Part shown: piece after piece, positions 27,701 to 33,992 of the stretch
Position numbering within the stretch: the first letter of the stretch is position 1
Layout: each line of letters begins with the position of its first letter
Source of the DNA: Candidatus Hydrogenedentota bacterium
GTDB taxonomy: Bacteria; Hydrogenedentota; Hydrogenedentia; Hydrogenedentales; CAITNO01
Direction of reading: 5' to 3'
Assembly: GCA_903893795.1 (NCBI GenBank)
Contig: CAITNO010000099.1
Location: 62,001 to 126,000, forward strand
DNA length: 64,000 nt
The notes under the pieces: model-generated
The model's input: the letters and a program-made list of their open reading frames with translations, nothing else
Databases searched by the model: none
Told to the model about the DNA's origin: nothing
Program-made: the position numbers and the translations under genes

Positions 27701-27755
27701 GGGGCCGGTGCGCATTGTCCCGTACAAGCGGGTGGAAGTGGAAGGGCAGGTCTGA
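24708..27755 (+). CDS. Glycoside hydrolase family 106-like protein (alpha-L-rhamnosidase type), exported
   Basis: The protein has about 1015 residues with a signal peptide (WLVLAAGLSVISARADA). The N-terminal stretch TRWWWMGNAVTKDDIDWQLGQMQEQGMGGVEQVSM is characteristic of the GH106-like family, followed by the barrel with LFSDSFEV and ADLPEMEIT. A later flavodoxin-like part has VLLLPDVAALPVETL, and a galactose-binding-like beta domain comes near the end (VADITVNDAAVGT). The family includes inverting alpha-L-rhamnosidases that act on pectic and other glycans. The ATG at 24708 or the one at 24723 could be used; a start further upstream is unlikely because those residues do not look like a signal. 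It is divergent from the exported isomerase/dehydrogenase pair. Confidence 0.8.
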   Translation: MGIHRMAPVNSVWLVLAAGLSVISARADAAAVPESDPVRGFMQPPADCRPHTRWWWMGNAVTKDDIDWQLGQMQEQGMGGVEQVSMPQVYTKGNHEYLSPEYFALLRHAVESAHARGLEVSLNFGGPGWIWGGKWVHKADQSRVMIASMLRVDGPKEFSGALSEEATPNPDDLPRSTPVIGKEDRLLKVVAGRLEEGRLRADSMVELTGSVQGRKLSWQVPEGKWQVMAFWSTQRANSDAVDHLNQGAMERYCDTLGKQYVAALGEHLGTTVESLFSDSFEVPIFRNGLYWTDGLFECFQTVKGYDLTTWLPALWWEVDDLSPRVRHDVNEFLHEQGMKAFFGPFLDWCRAHGVRGRIQPYGFVTDNIEGAGRADLPEMEITPGEKDAVPWYDTRIGPREYVASGAHLYGRDVVSTEAFTFLHHEPYRATPEELKIATDGYLRAGANKFYNHGFIASPERGVIVPTRGFWEAIRISPENIWWPYYHLVADYTARCCWMMRQGNFVADVAVYSPLANQWTQSVLNARRWTRDFEWGNLNQLLSSNGYAFDLVNDDMLQHHMQMNGQALRLGEMTYRVLLLPDVAALPVETLRQIVAYVRQGGRVIALEKVPGAATGLEGHAEKDAEVQTLVGELFGTPAEADDHATHACGQGQTWFMDTVLQRLDPLEYRSAAFDPLILALKQCAAPDMDPELVRVGKRTNNGLVCTHRRSPDMDLYFVTNLQDVAVNRRIGFHVKEGRPGFWEPRTGERREVMVYLREGEYTRIQLKLKPYESTFVVFEHGGDKTDPPHVVASDFTEIMKTGEKGFTALADHNGSLSYTFSDGVGIHDGSVNVEGIPSVFEINGPWKVQFLGDDAPTDTFEWPGLRSWTDVEQVRHFSGRARYSAEFLLPQDYFFDSVQLRLTLGTVGTVADITVNDAAVGTHWMRDQDFPVGGMLHAGKNTLVVEVTNTLINRVSGLKAFPGIAPELQERLGEGVEQSGRAEKRLLGFVPLPPSGLLGPVRIVPYKRVEVEGQV

Positions 27756-27793
27756 CAAGTTTTCTATAGCCGGTCCGTTAACGCTGACGGAAT

Positions 27794-28417
27794 TCAAAAG
27801 TCCGAATAGTACTTTGTGAGACAATCGGGACAGATACCGTGACTAAACTCGGCGTCTGAGTGGTCCGAAATATAGCAGACCAGTTCCTCCCAGGAATCGG
27901 CATCGGTGCGAATCTTGTGGCAGTGCATGCAGATGGGCAGCAGTCCATGAAGCCTCTTGACGTGCGCAAGGGCATGTTGCAGTTCTGCGTTCAGGCGGTC
28001 GGCCTCCGTTTTTGCCTCGCGCAGTTCGTCCTGGATGCGCTTGATGCGCAGCATCGCCTCTACCCTCGCCAGCAGTTCACGGTTGGCTATGGGGCGGGCG
28101 ATATAGCCGTCGGCGCCGGTCTCCAGACCGTGGATGGTGTCGTCGGAGGCGGTCTTGTTGTGGGAAAGGAAGACGACAAAAGTGTCGCGCAGCGCCGGGT
28201 CGCCCTTTATCTTGCAGCAGACCTCATCGCCGTTCATTTCAGGCATGACGTAGTCCAGAAGCACCAGGTCGGGATGCTCCTCGGCGATCGTCGTCAGTGC
28301 CCGGCTTCCCGAATCGACGGCCAAGACTCTATACCCCGCCTGCTCGAGAAGCAGCGAGGTTATTTGAAGAACTTCAGGGTCGTCGTTGACGACGAGAATT
28401 GTTGCGTTAACGTTCAT
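27794..28417 (-). CDS. Response regulator: receiver domain, coiled coil and C-terminal Cys/His cluster
   Basis: The 207-residue protein has a receiver domain (residues 1-120) with phosphoacceptor Asp in LVLLDYVMPEMNGDEV, the acidic pair in ILVVNDDPE and a conserved switch region (FLSHNKTASDD, Lys present). A short coiled coil follows (LREAKTEADRLNAELQHAL). The tail carries ICMHCHKIRTD..SW and later FSHGICPDC, a Cys/His arrangement seen at the C-terminus of many signalling proteins and presumably metal-binding. There is no DNA-binding output domain. GGAG lies 5 bases before the ATG. No histidine kinase is adjacent, so this is an orphan regulator. Confidence 0.85.
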   Translation of the reverse strand: MNVNATILVVNDDPEVLQITSLLLEQAGYRVLAVDSGSRALTTIAEEHPDLVLLDYVMPEMNGDEVCCKIKGDPALRDTFVVFLSHNKTASDDTIHGLETGADGYIARPIANRELLARVEAMLRIKRIQDELREAKTEADRLNAELQHALAHVKRLHGLLPICMHCHKIRTDADSWEELVCYISDHSDAEFSHGICPDCLTKYYSDF

Positions 28418-28525
28418 GGTGGCTCCTGTGCCATTTGCAGCGACATGGCGTAAATCTTCGTGTCTCCGCCTTGCGTTGGGTGTACCGTTTTGTCGAAGGG
28501 TATTTCTTTCAGGATAGTGTTATCT

Positions 28526-29383
28526 TCACTTGCGGGATTTCCACTTTTCGAGTTGGTGAAGGAAGAGTTCCGTGCTCCATAGTCCCAGAGAGGGTTGTTC
28601 GTATACGCGGAGGAAGCGGCGGACATCCTCAGCGGCCTGTTTCCAGTCCAGGGAGAGGATCTTCTTTTCAAGTTCCTTTGCCACCCAGGCAGCGTCCGCT
28701 ACCACGCTTTGCTGCTGCCATGGTCCCAACTGGTTAAGCGCGGAAGACAGGAACTTCTCGTTGAAGTCGGTTCGTTGGCTGGTGTACCAGAGGAAGTCGT
28801 ACCAGTCTCGGCCCTTGATGTATTCGCGGCAGAGGAGTGCGTGGATTTTTCCGGCAAAGAGACTGGGTTTGTCCTGGACGGCCACGGCGGACACAAAGGG
28901 AAAGTCAAGATATTCGAGTGCCACGCCGGTCCCGGCGGGGGGATTGATGTCCACTTCCAGCTTGATGCGGAGTTTTGCAGGCAGCCCTATGCGGTCCACA
29001 TGGCTGAGTTGGATGAGTTTCCCAATGGAGCTGTCCTTCAGGAATGCCTTGCGGACGGCCCTGTCCGTGCTGCCCCGGTCCGTAATCTCCATTTCATAAC
29101 CGTAGGCGGACACTTCGTCGCGCAGGTTCTGCAGGGTGTCTTTCAAATTAAATCGGGGTTCCGGCTCGCGCAGGATGAAATCGATGTCTTCCGAGAAGCG
29201 GTTCAGACCGTAGAAGATGCGCAGACAGGTGCCCCCTTGAAAGAGGGCGTGTTTGAAGAAATCACCCCGCCCCAGCGCGGCCAGCGCCACTTCCTGCGTG
29301 ATTTCGCGCAGGGCCTGCTGTTCCTCCAGCGCCGTCTGGCAGTGGTAGGACGCCAAACGCTCGCGAATCATTTGAATGCTCAT
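28526..29383 (-). CDS. abiEii: AbiEii-type toxin, nucleotidyltransferase (type IV toxin-antitoxin)
   Basis: The 285-residue protein belongs to the AbiEii/AbiGii DUF1814 family of DNA polymerase beta-like nucleotidyltransferases. The motif GGTCLRIFYGLNRFSEDIDF carries the GG...S-x-D-x-D active site, and KGRDWYDFLWY with the preceding FAGKIHALLCR are the later conserved blocks. In characterised systems the toxin transfers nucleotides to tRNA or other targets and arrests growth, giving phage resistance by abortive infection. Its ATG overlaps the antitoxin stop (ATGA), so antitoxin is made first and translation is coupled. The length is normal for the family and all motifs are intact. Confidence 0.9.
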   Translation of the reverse strand: MSIQMIRERLASYHCQTALEEQQALREITQEVALAALGRGDFFKHALFQGGTCLRIFYGLNRFSEDIDFILREPEPRFNLKDTLQNLRDEVSAYGYEMEITDRGSTDRAVRKAFLKDSSIGKLIQLSHVDRIGLPAKLRIKLEVDINPPAGTGVALEYLDFPFVSAVAVQDKPSLFAGKIHALLCREYIKGRDWYDFLWYTSQRTDFNEKFLSSALNQLGPWQQQSVVADAAWVAKELEKKILSLDWKQAAEDVRRFLRVYEQPSLGLWSTELFLHQLEKWKSRK

Positions 29384-30015
29384 GGGCGCAGCGCCTCCCT
29401 CCAGCCTGCCAGAAAGTGCCTCACCCGCCGGTTGGTATAATTCTCTTCCAGAAGGGAGAGTTCATCGGCATCGACGGCATGGATCTCTTCCTCCTCAATG
29501 CGCAGGCTTCCGCTGGCGTCCCGGATAGACTTCCACGGTGGGCGTCGAACATAGAAGTAGTCGGCCAGCGCTTTTGCGGGCGAGGCCATGAAAAAGACAT
29601 TGCCGTCGGGCTCAACCCGGCGTTCCACGCCCGCATAGAAGATTCTTTGCGGGACGCGGCTGTAACTGAAAACACCCAGGGGGGTGTTGAATTCTTTGGC
29701 GTTTCCGTAACTCGCGCAGGTGCAGACGTGAACCGCCTCGGGAATCCAGTCGTGATGGCGCAGCGCGGTTTCCATGCTGATGTAGCTCGGCCCGTAAATG
29801 CGCTCGGCAAGTGCAAATGGATTGACCGGCCTTTTCTGGTAACGGGGGGCAAGACAATACAGACCGCGGCGAATGTTCAGGATTTCTCCCCCCGCCAAAG
29901 CCCGTTTCACCAGACCATGACGGCTGAAAGGCGATGCATCCAGTGCAGCGGAAACTTCTGGAAAGGCAAAAACCCCCGTGGGGTTCTGAAAAAACTGTTC
30001 GGTCAACCGATTCAT
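29380..30015 (-). CDS. abiEi: AbiEi antitoxin / transcriptional autorepressor (type IV toxin-antitoxin)
   Basis: The 211-residue protein has an N-terminal winged-helix portion (TGVFAFPEVSAALDASPFSRHGLVKRALAGGEILNIRRGLYCLAPRY). The C-terminal antitoxin domain contains YISMETALRHHDWIPE and SPAKALADYFYV, typical of the AbiEi/DUF6088-like family. AbiEi proteins neutralise the AbiEii toxin without stable binding and repress their own promoter by binding inverted repeats. A perfect candidate promoter and a palindrome lie directly upstream. The gene is first in the two-gene operon and overlaps the toxin gene by four bases. Confidence 0.88.
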   Translation of the reverse strand: MNRLTEQFFQNPTGVFAFPEVSAALDASPFSRHGLVKRALAGGEILNIRRGLYCLAPRYQKRPVNPFALAERIYGPSYISMETALRHHDWIPEAVHVCTCASYGNAKEFNTPLGVFSYSRVPQRIFYAGVERRVEPDGNVFFMASPAKALADYFYVRRPPWKSIRDASGSLRIEEEEIHAVDADELSLLEENYTNRRVRHFLAGWREALRP

Positions 30016-30029
30016 CAGGATAGCCCTTG

Positions 30030-30060
30030 TCGGATCTAGTCGAAATATGACTACATCCGA
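30030..30060 (-). promoter_or_regulatory. Palindromic operator candidate of the AbiE operon
   Basis: The sequence reads TCGGAT..AGTC, a 7-base AT-rich centre, then GACT..ATCCGA: 10 paired bases in a 31-bp palindrome. It sits immediately downstream of the -10 box and about 15 bases before the abiEi start, covering the expected transcription start. AbiEi antitoxins are known to bind inverted repeats in their own promoter, so autorepression is the likely role. Confidence 0.65.
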
Positions 30061-30065
30061 GAAAA

Positions 30066-30094
30066 AGTATACCCGATAATCTTCAACCTGTCAA
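30066..30094 (-). promoter_or_regulatory. Consensus sigma70 promoter of the AbiE operon
   Basis: On the minus strand TTGACA (30089-30094) and TATACT (30066-30071) are exactly 17 bases apart, an essentially perfect sigma70 promoter. The transcript would begin near 30059, inside the palindromic operator candidate. Confidence 0.8.
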
Positions 30095-30162
30095 TGCAAT
30101 ATCAGCGGAAGCGCTAAACCATCAGACAAACCAAGGGAAGTACCGGCGATGACGCCCCATGA

Positions 30163-32655
30163 TTAGTTGCGTTTGAACCGCGCCGCCAGCGCCTTCCTGA
30201 GTTCCTCGAATCGCATCGCCTGCATATTCACCGGCGCTTCGGGAGCGGGGGCTTGTGCCTGCGGCTGGGGTTCCTGCTGTGCTGGTTTTGGGGTTGGCGC
30301 CTGCGGCTTGGGTTCTGGCTGCGGGGCGGGCTGGGTTGACGCCTGTGCTCTGGGGTCTGACCGCCGTGGCGGTGGGGCTGACGCCTGTGCTCTGGGATCT
30401 GACCGTTGTGGCGGCGGGGCTGACGCCTGTGCTCTGGGATCTGACCGCTGCGGCGGTGGGGCTGAAGCCTGCTGCCTGGGTGCCGACGGGGCGGGTTTGG
30501 GTTGTGACAAGGCCGGAATGGCTCCCTTTTCCTTCATCGTCAGAGAAATGCGTTTCCGACGGAGGTCCACTTCCATGACGGTTACGGTCACATTCTGGTG
30601 CACTTTCACCACCTCGTTGGGGTCCTTGACGAAGCGGTCGGCGAGTTGGCTGATATGGACGAGGCCGTCCTGGTGGACGCCGATGTCCACGAAGGCACCG
30701 AAGGCCGTGACGTTGGTCACGAGGCCGGGCAGGACCATGCCGGGCACCAGGTCCTTCATCTCCGTCACGCCTTCGGCGAAGCTGAAGGTCTCAAACTGCT
30801 GGCGAGGGTCGCGGCCGGGTTTGGCGAGTTCGGCGACAATGTCGCGCAGCGTGGGCAGGCCGACCTTTTCGGTCACATACTTGTCCAAGTGGATCTGGCT
30901 CCGCACGGGCTCTTTTTCAAGCAGGTCTTTGACGGCGCAGTCGAGGTCTTTGGCCATGGCATCGACGATGCCGTAGCTTTCGGGGTGGACAGCGCTGGCG
31001 TCGAGGGGGTTCTTGGCATCGGGAACGCGCAGGAATCCCGCTGCCTGCTCGAAGGCTTTCGGCCCGAGACGCGGCACTTTCTTGAGTTTGGCGCGGCTGT
31101 CGAAGGGGCCGTTGTCATTGCGGAAAGCCACAATGTTGGCCGCTAATTGGGGTCCCAGACCGGACACGTACATAAGCAGTTGCTTGCTGGCCGTGTTGAG
31201 GTCCACGCCGACACCGTTCACGCAGCTCATGACCACATCGTCAAGGCTGCGCTTGAGCGCGGGCTGGTCCACATCGTGCTGGTATTGGCCGACGCCGATG
31301 GATTTGGGGTCGAGCTTGACCAGTTCGGCGAGTGGGTCCATGAGCCGCCGTCCGATGCTCACCGCGCCGCGCACGGTCAGGTCATAATCGGGGAATTCCT
31401 CTCGGGCCACATCGGAGGCCGAGTAGATGGACGCGCCGGACTCATTCACCATGACCACGGGAACGGAGGACGGCAGGTCCAGACCGCGCACAAAGGCTTC
31501 GGTCTCGCGGCCGGCCGTGCCGTTGCCGATGGCAATGGCCTCCACTTCAAACTGGGTGCAGAGCGCCTTGGTCTTCTCGGCGGCCTCCCGGACAGCACCT
31601 TCGCCTGTGTGCGGGTAAATGACATCGTGATGGAGCAGTTTGCCCTGACGGTCCAGGCAGACCAGCTTGCAGCCCGTGCGGAATCCGGGGTCGAGCGCCA
31701 GCACATTCTTGCGGCCCAGCGGCGCGGCCAGCAGCAGCTCGCGCAGGTTGTCGGCGAAGACGCGAATAGCCTCGGCGTCGGCGCGGCGCTTGAGTTCGGC
31801 CCGAACCTCTGTTTCGAGTGAGGGTCCGAGCAGGCGCTTGTAGCCGTCGTCTATGGCCATCGTCACCTGTTCCGACGCGGCACCGGTTCCGGTCACGCGG
31901 GCCTCCGCGATGAGCGCTTTCGCCTCTTCTTCCGGCGGGGCGACGTGCAGCGAGAGAAAACCCTCGTTCTCGCCGCGGAATATCGCCAGGAGGCGGTGGG
32001 ACGGTGCTTTCGAGACGGGTTCGTGGCAGTCGAAGTAGTCGCTGTATTTCGCGCCTTCTTCCTCCTTGTCCTTGATTCCCTTTGACTCGCAGACTCCCTG
32101 GGAGAGGAACAACTCCCGGACCCGTCCGCGGACCTGCGGGTCCTCGCTGAGCATTTCGGCAATGATGTCGCGCGCACCCTGCAAGGCTTCCGCAACGTCC
32201 GCCACGCCCTTATCGACGTTGACGAAGGCTTTCGCTGCCCGTTTTACATCGATGATTTTCTGTTCCAGCACCTTTAAGGCGAGCGGTTCCAGGCCCTTTT
32301 CCCGTGCGATGGTGGCCTTGGTGCGGCGTTTCGGACGGTAGGGGAGATAGATGTCCTCCAGTGTCGACATCGTCTCGGCGGCGAGAACATCCGTCTTGAG
32401 CGCGTCGGTTAGCAGCTTGCGTTCTTCGAGTGATTTCAGTATGGCGTCGCGGCGCTTGTCCAGTTCGGCGAGTTGGTCCAACTGGTCGCGGATACCCGTG
32501 AGCGCGACTTCGTCGAGGGAGCCCGTGGCTTCCTTGCGGTATCGGGCGACAAAGGGGATGGTTCCGCCTTCGGCGAAGAGCGTCGCGGCGGCCTGCACCT
32601 GGCCTGCGGCCAGTTTGAGCTTCCCCGCGATTCTCGTAATGTGTTCGGGATTCAT
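30163..32655 (-). CDS. tex: Tex-family S1 RNA-binding protein with repeat-containing C-terminal extension
   Basis: The protein has about 830 residues and the Tex layout. It has an N-terminal helical domain (GGTIPFVARYRKEATGSLDEV), a YqgF-like nuclease fold (NVLALDPGFRTGCKLVCLD), helix-hairpin-helix motifs (LNTASKQLLMYVSGLGPQLAANIV) and an S1 domain (GLVTNVTAFGAFVDIGVHQDGLVHISQL). Tex is a transcription- and RNA-associated factor of the cytoplasm. After the S1 domain there is an unusual tail of about 110 residues, rich in Pro, Gln and Ala, with three copies of a 14-residue repeat. It ends in a short helical segment (FEELRKALAARFKRN). The start at 32655 matches the family N-terminus; an in-frame start at 32712 would add 19 residues. 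Confidence 0.93.
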   Translation of the reverse strand: MNPEHITRIAGKLKLAAGQVQAAATLFAEGGTIPFVARYRKEATGSLDEVALTGIRDQLDQLAELDKRRDAILKSLEERKLLTDALKTDVLAAETMSTLEDIYLPYRPKRRTKATIAREKGLEPLALKVLEQKIIDVKRAAKAFVNVDKGVADVAEALQGARDIIAEMLSEDPQVRGRVRELFLSQGVCESKGIKDKEEEGAKYSDYFDCHEPVSKAPSHRLLAIFRGENEGFLSLHVAPPEEEAKALIAEARVTGTGAASEQVTMAIDDGYKRLLGPSLETEVRAELKRRADAEAIRVFADNLRELLLAAPLGRKNVLALDPGFRTGCKLVCLDRQGKLLHHDVIYPHTGEGAVREAAEKTKALCTQFEVEAIAIGNGTAGRETEAFVRGLDLPSSVPVVMVNESGASIYSASDVAREEFPDYDLTVRGAVSIGRRLMDPLAELVKLDPKSIGVGQYQHDVDQPALKRSLDDVVMSCVNGVGVDLNTASKQLLMYVSGLGPQLAANIVAFRNDNGPFDSRAKLKKVPRLGPKAFEQAAGFLRVPDAKNPLDASAVHPESYGIVDAMAKDLDCAVKDLLEKEPVRSQIHLDKYVTEKVGLPTLRDIVAELAKPGRDPRQQFETFSFAEGVTEMKDLVPGMVLPGLVTNVTAFGAFVDIGVHQDGLVHISQLADRFVKDPNEVVKVHQNVTVTVMEVDLRRKRISLTMKEKGAIPALSQPKPAPSAPRQQASAPPPQRSDPRAQASAPPPQRSDPRAQASAPPPRRSDPRAQASTQPAPQPEPKPQAPTPKPAQQEPQPQAQAPAPEAPVNMQAMRFEELRKALAARFKRN
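30337..30462 (-). repeat. Three tandem 42-bp repeats in the tex C-terminal tail
   Basis: Three near-identical 42-bp units, plus a partial fourth at the far end, encode RSDPRAQASAPPP(Q/R) repeats. The unit length keeps frame. The repeats differ at only a few bases, which points to recent duplication by slippage. Confidence 0.85.
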
Positions 32656-32824
32656 GCGTGTGTCAGTCTTTCGTAAGGTTGGCGTTATAACTTGTAAATT
32701 TCCCCTGCGCAATGTAACACGTCAACGACCGCCGATAAAACATATTTGGTCCGTTTGCGACCGGCGTGTTTGAAGGCAGGCGCCTTATGTTATCCTCGAC
32801 CCAGGCAATGGAAAGGTGTTTCTC

Positions 32825-33781
32825 GTGGGTATAGAGCCGTTTTGTCTCGCAGGCGCCTGCCGCATGTTCTCTGCAAATGAAAGCGGGGGGGACGTGGTGG
32901 AGGCATTTTACCGCGAAGTGATTCCCCGCCTTTTGACTGAAATCGACGGAGAACACAGCCTCTCACGCATGGTTGGGTTCCGCGCCGCAATGGACGAAGA
33001 CAAGCTTTGGCAGTTTATTGGCGTCGAGGTCAGGTCTTTCGATGGAATGCCGAGTGGGATGATGGGTATTTCGCTTGGATCGGCTGTTGGGGAACTTGTC
33101 GGACAGGGGGGCGTACGGGAACGTTTCCCGTTGAAGTGGCTTTGGCGGGATAGACCCGGTATGGGTAGCATCGGCGAATTCGAGGCGGTTCTTCCCTTGC
33201 TGGGGCCAGCATGCCGGTCCTTCGGCATGACCACCCATGCGTTTATAGGCGCGCCCGGGGCGATCAGCGAGGAGGATTCTATAGAGCTGGTGGATTATGA
33301 CAACTCCTGGCCGGACCAGTTTGAGAATATGGCGGTCTGGCTTCGGGAAGTGATGGGGGGCGTGGCAACGTGTGTGGCCCATTACGGGAGCACGTCGGTG
33401 CCAGGCATATCGGCCAAGCCGGTGATCGACATTCTGGTGGAGGTGACCTCTTTCGACGAGGCGCGGCGCTGCATGATTCCCGCCTTGAAAGGCGATTCAT
33501 GGGAATACTGGTGGTATGGGGACCACATGATATTCATCAAGCGCGCCCGGCGAAACGGCCCGCGCACCCACCACGTCCATGTCGCGCCGCCGGGACACCG
33601 GCTTTGGGAGGGACTGGCCTTTCGGGACTATCTTCTCGCCCATCCCGAGACCGCCCGGGAGTATTCCGTGCTCAAACAGGAGTTGGCGGTGCGCTTTCGG
33701 CTGAACCGTGAGCAATACACCAATGCCAAGACCACCTTTATACGCTCGGTGACGGACAGGGCTCTTCTTCAGGAGAAGTAG
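32825..33781 (+). CDS. Fusion: GyrI-like effector-binding domain plus GrpB family nucleotidyltransferase
   Basis: Of about 318 residues, the C-terminal 170 form a GrpB/UPF0157 domain: VDYDNSWPDQFENMA, AHYGSTSVPGISAKPVIDILVEV (the GS...K..D.D-like nucleotidyltransferase signature), then HHVHVAPPGHRLWEGLAFRDYL. The first 145 residues resemble the AraC/GyrI-like small-molecule-binding fold (IPRLLTEIDGEHS, FIGVEVRSFDGMPSGM, FPLKWLWRD). This N-terminal call is less secure. The fusion would join a ligand sensor to a nucleotidyltransferase of unknown target. The GTG at 32825 is chosen because GGAAAGG lies 8 bases upstream; a GTG at 32816 is an alternative. It is divergent from tex. Confidence 0.72.
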   Translation: MGIEPFCLAGACRMFSANESGGDVVEAFYREVIPRLLTEIDGEHSLSRMVGFRAAMDEDKLWQFIGVEVRSFDGMPSGMMGISLGSAVGELVGQGGVRERFPLKWLWRDRPGMGSIGEFEAVLPLLGPACRSFGMTTHAFIGAPGAISEEDSIELVDYDNSWPDQFENMAVWLREVMGGVATCVAHYGSTSVPGISAKPVIDILVEVTSFDEARRCMIPALKGDSWEYWWYGDHMIFIKRARRNGPRTHHVHVAPPGHRLWEGLAFRDYLLAHPETAREYSVLKQELAVRFRLNREQYTNAKTTFIRSVTDRALLQEK

Positions 33782-33866
33782 CTTTCCCGCTTCGCTTTGG
33801 CATATGGCTGTCTTGTGTCGTGGCCACAGACGGTGCTCAGGCAGTTGATTCTGGCATGGCCCAGCC

Positions 33867-33894
33867 TTGAGTTAAGTGGTTGGCAACCTATAAA
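33867..33894 (+). promoter_or_regulatory. Possible sigma70 promoter upstream of the surface protein gene
   Basis: TTGAGT (33867-33872) and TATAAA (33889-33894) are separated by 16 bases, about 100 bases before the ATG at 33993. The match is reasonable but not distinctive. Confidence 0.4.
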
Positions 33895-33992
33895 CTCATT
33901 GCATGAAGGTGTGAGAATAAAGTTGCGCGCGGCGATGGGACATCGGTATTCCCGGTGACCGACAGAGACTTTTGAACAAAGGGGTTAAAGCG

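Noticed and set aside
30337-30462. Direct repeats considered as a CRISPR array
   Set aside because: The repeats are tandem without spacers and lie inside the tex coding sequence.
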